Shown piece after piece: positions 63,121-64,000 of a stretch of 64,000 nucleotides of DNA. The stretch is from an uncultured Granulosicoccaceae bacterium. GTDB taxonomy: Bacteria > Pseudomonadota > Gammaproteobacteria > Granulosicoccales > Granulosicoccaceae. The DNA lies in the NCBI GenBank assembly GCA_938003855.1, contig CALKXD010000089.1:1-64000 (forward strand), read 5' to 3'. The first letter of the stretch is position 1. Each line of letters opens with the position of its first letter. A program made the translations under genes and the position numbers. The notes beneath the pieces were generated by a model, which saw nothing but the letters and a program-made list of their open reading frames with translations, was not told where the DNA came from and did not search any database.

Positions 63121-63807
63121 ATGAAAAAAATATTATTGGCAGCAGCAATCGCCAGCAGCTTAATCACGGGACAGGCAATGGCCGAATTCGATCTTGAAAA
63201 CGAGCAGGACAAGCTAAGCTACAGCCTCGGCATGATGCTCGGAGCGAATATCACCCAACGCTTTGGCGACCTGAACTTCGACGCACTGATTGAAGGCTTG
63301 AGCAAGCAACACCAAAATCTGGAAACCGCCGTTGCCATTCAGGAAGCGCAAAGCGTCATTGGTGCCTACGAGCAAAAGGCTGCAGAAGAAGCGCAGGCCA
63401 AAGCAGCAGAAAAAGCCAAAGTAGCCATAGCCGAAGGTGAAGCGTATCTTGCCGAGAACAAGGCACGTGAAGGGGTCATGGTCACGGACTCCGGCCTGCA
63501 ATACGAAGTACTAACTGAGGCCGATGGTCCAAAGCCGGCGCTAACCGATACTGTCAGCGTTCACTACGTCGGCACGCTGCTGGACGGCACTGAATTCGAC
63601 AGCTCAATTTCACGTGGCCAGCCTGCCGAGTTCGGCCTGCAAGGTGTGATTCCAGGCTGGACCGAAGGACTTCAGTTGATGAACACCGGATCGAAAGTTC
63701 GATTCGTCATTCCGTCAGAGCTGGCCTACGGCAAGCGCGGCGCCGGCGGTCAGATCGGCCCCGATGAGACACTTATTTTCGAAGTGGAGCTGCTGGAAAT
63801 CAAATAG
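63121..63807 (+). CDS. Periplasmic FKBP-type peptidyl-prolyl isomerase (Mip/FkpA-like)
   Basis: A 228-residue exported foldase. Signal peptide to GQAMA (about residue 21); an N-terminal dimerisation domain with a long helix (DKLSYSLGMMLGANI to EQKAAEEAQAKAAEKAKV); then the FKBP domain (about 125-228): VHYVGTLLDGTEFDSSISRG, GVIPGWTEGLQLM, FVIPSELAYGKRGAGG and ETLIFEVELLEI, containing the usual active-site aromatic and Asp residues. It helps periplasmic and outer-membrane proteins fold. Monocistronic as far as visible. Confidence 0.95.
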   Translation: MKKILLAAAIASSLITGQAMAEFDLENEQDKLSYSLGMMLGANITQRFGDLNFDALIEGLSKQHQNLETAVAIQEAQSVIGAYEQKAAEEAQAKAAEKAKVAIAEGEAYLAENKAREGVMVTDSGLQYEVLTEADGPKPALTDTVSVHYVGTLLDGTEFDSSISRGQPAEFGLQGVIPGWTEGLQLMNTGSKVRFVIPSELAYGKRGAGGQIGPDETLIFEVELLEIK

Positions 63808-63902
63808 CCGCCGGGCATCAGTGCAGCACGATCACATCGCCGGCCCCCCCTGGAAGTGGCATAACATTCAGGCCCCGGCGATGATCAATCAAAAGGCTGC
63901 AT

Positions 63903-63920
63903 TACGGCGTATGCGCCGTA
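63903..63920. terminator. Weak hairpin downstream of the FKBP gene
   Basis: TACGGCG (63903-63909) and CGCCGTA (63914-63920) with a TATG loop, followed ten bases later only by TTTT. It is about 95 bases after the stop; a terminator role is uncertain. Confidence 0.3.
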
Positions 63921-64000
63921 GCGCAGTTTTGCAGTAATACCTTGCAACAATCAGCTCGCGACCGGTGCCGGCAATCAGCATCCGCACTACCACCTCACGC

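Overview
The window looks like chromosome of a free-living, probably marine, moderately high-GC gammaproteobacterium. The evidence is the gammaproteobacterial block surE-pcm-nlpD-rpoS, the LPS genes waaA and kdkA, a 630-residue ParE, an E. coli-type glucokinase, a tripartite tricarboxylate transporter and several aromatic-catabolism genes. A Granulosicoccus-like lineage would fit, but that is a guess. No prophage, insertion sequence, CRISPR array or rRNA was seen; there is one tRNA (Arg, CCU).

Layout. 1-1050: a Bax-inhibitor/YccA membrane protein with a clear terminator and a 60-residue membrane protein. 1257-13187: one giant gene (about 3,976 residues) for a surface protein with an N-terminal LEPR motif, a DUF4347 domain, a beta-helix, a YWTD-like propeller, eighteen cadherin-like repeats of three types and a C-terminal membrane segment. 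13502-17555 (minus): surE-pcm-nlpD-rpoS. 17651-19894: a YheT-type hydrolase and two divergent PilZ genes. 20271-23896: tRNA-Arg, then tctC-tctB-tctA. 24315-28717: glutathione-dependent formaldehyde dehydrogenase, a coiled-coil protein, and a minus-strand hpaF-hpaG-hpaH operon for three successive steps of homoprotocatechuate meta-cleavage. 29047-36052: waaA, kdkA and a five-gene plus-strand run (methyltransferase, WecB-type epimerase, GT2, GT-D-fold glycosyltransferase, methyltransferase) that probably makes or decorates a surface glycan. 36239-38925: a feruloyl-CoA-synthase-like ligase overlapping an amidohydrolase. 39185-45861: housekeeping genes parE, cnoX-like, def, VOC, alanyl-tRNA editing and cysS. 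45862-48906: a gene-poor stretch with a Cys-rich small protein, a VOC protein, a membrane protein and broken or tiny hydrophobic ORFs. 48907-54763 (minus): hybrid histidine kinase, MbfA-type iron exporter and a two-subunit form II CoxL-type molybdenum hydroxylase. 55720-63807: an OmpA/coiled-coil envelope protein, glucokinase, methyltransferase, YdjM-type protein, a 2-keto-4-pentenoate hydratase relative, hotdog thioesterase, GST and a Mip-like FKBP.

The points most worth a second look are: (1) hpaF has no canonical start codon, and its catalytic Pro-1 is preceded by an ATT with an ideal Shine-Dalgarno; (2) the DUF4347 domain of the giant protein carries His-Gly and Gly-Cys blocks spaced as in clan CD cysteine peptidases; (3) the same protein combines the LEPR motif with a conserved-looking C-terminal membrane module; and (4) the glucokinase has Gln where E. 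coli Glk has the glucose-binding Glu157. All functions are inferred from reading the sequence; no database search was run.
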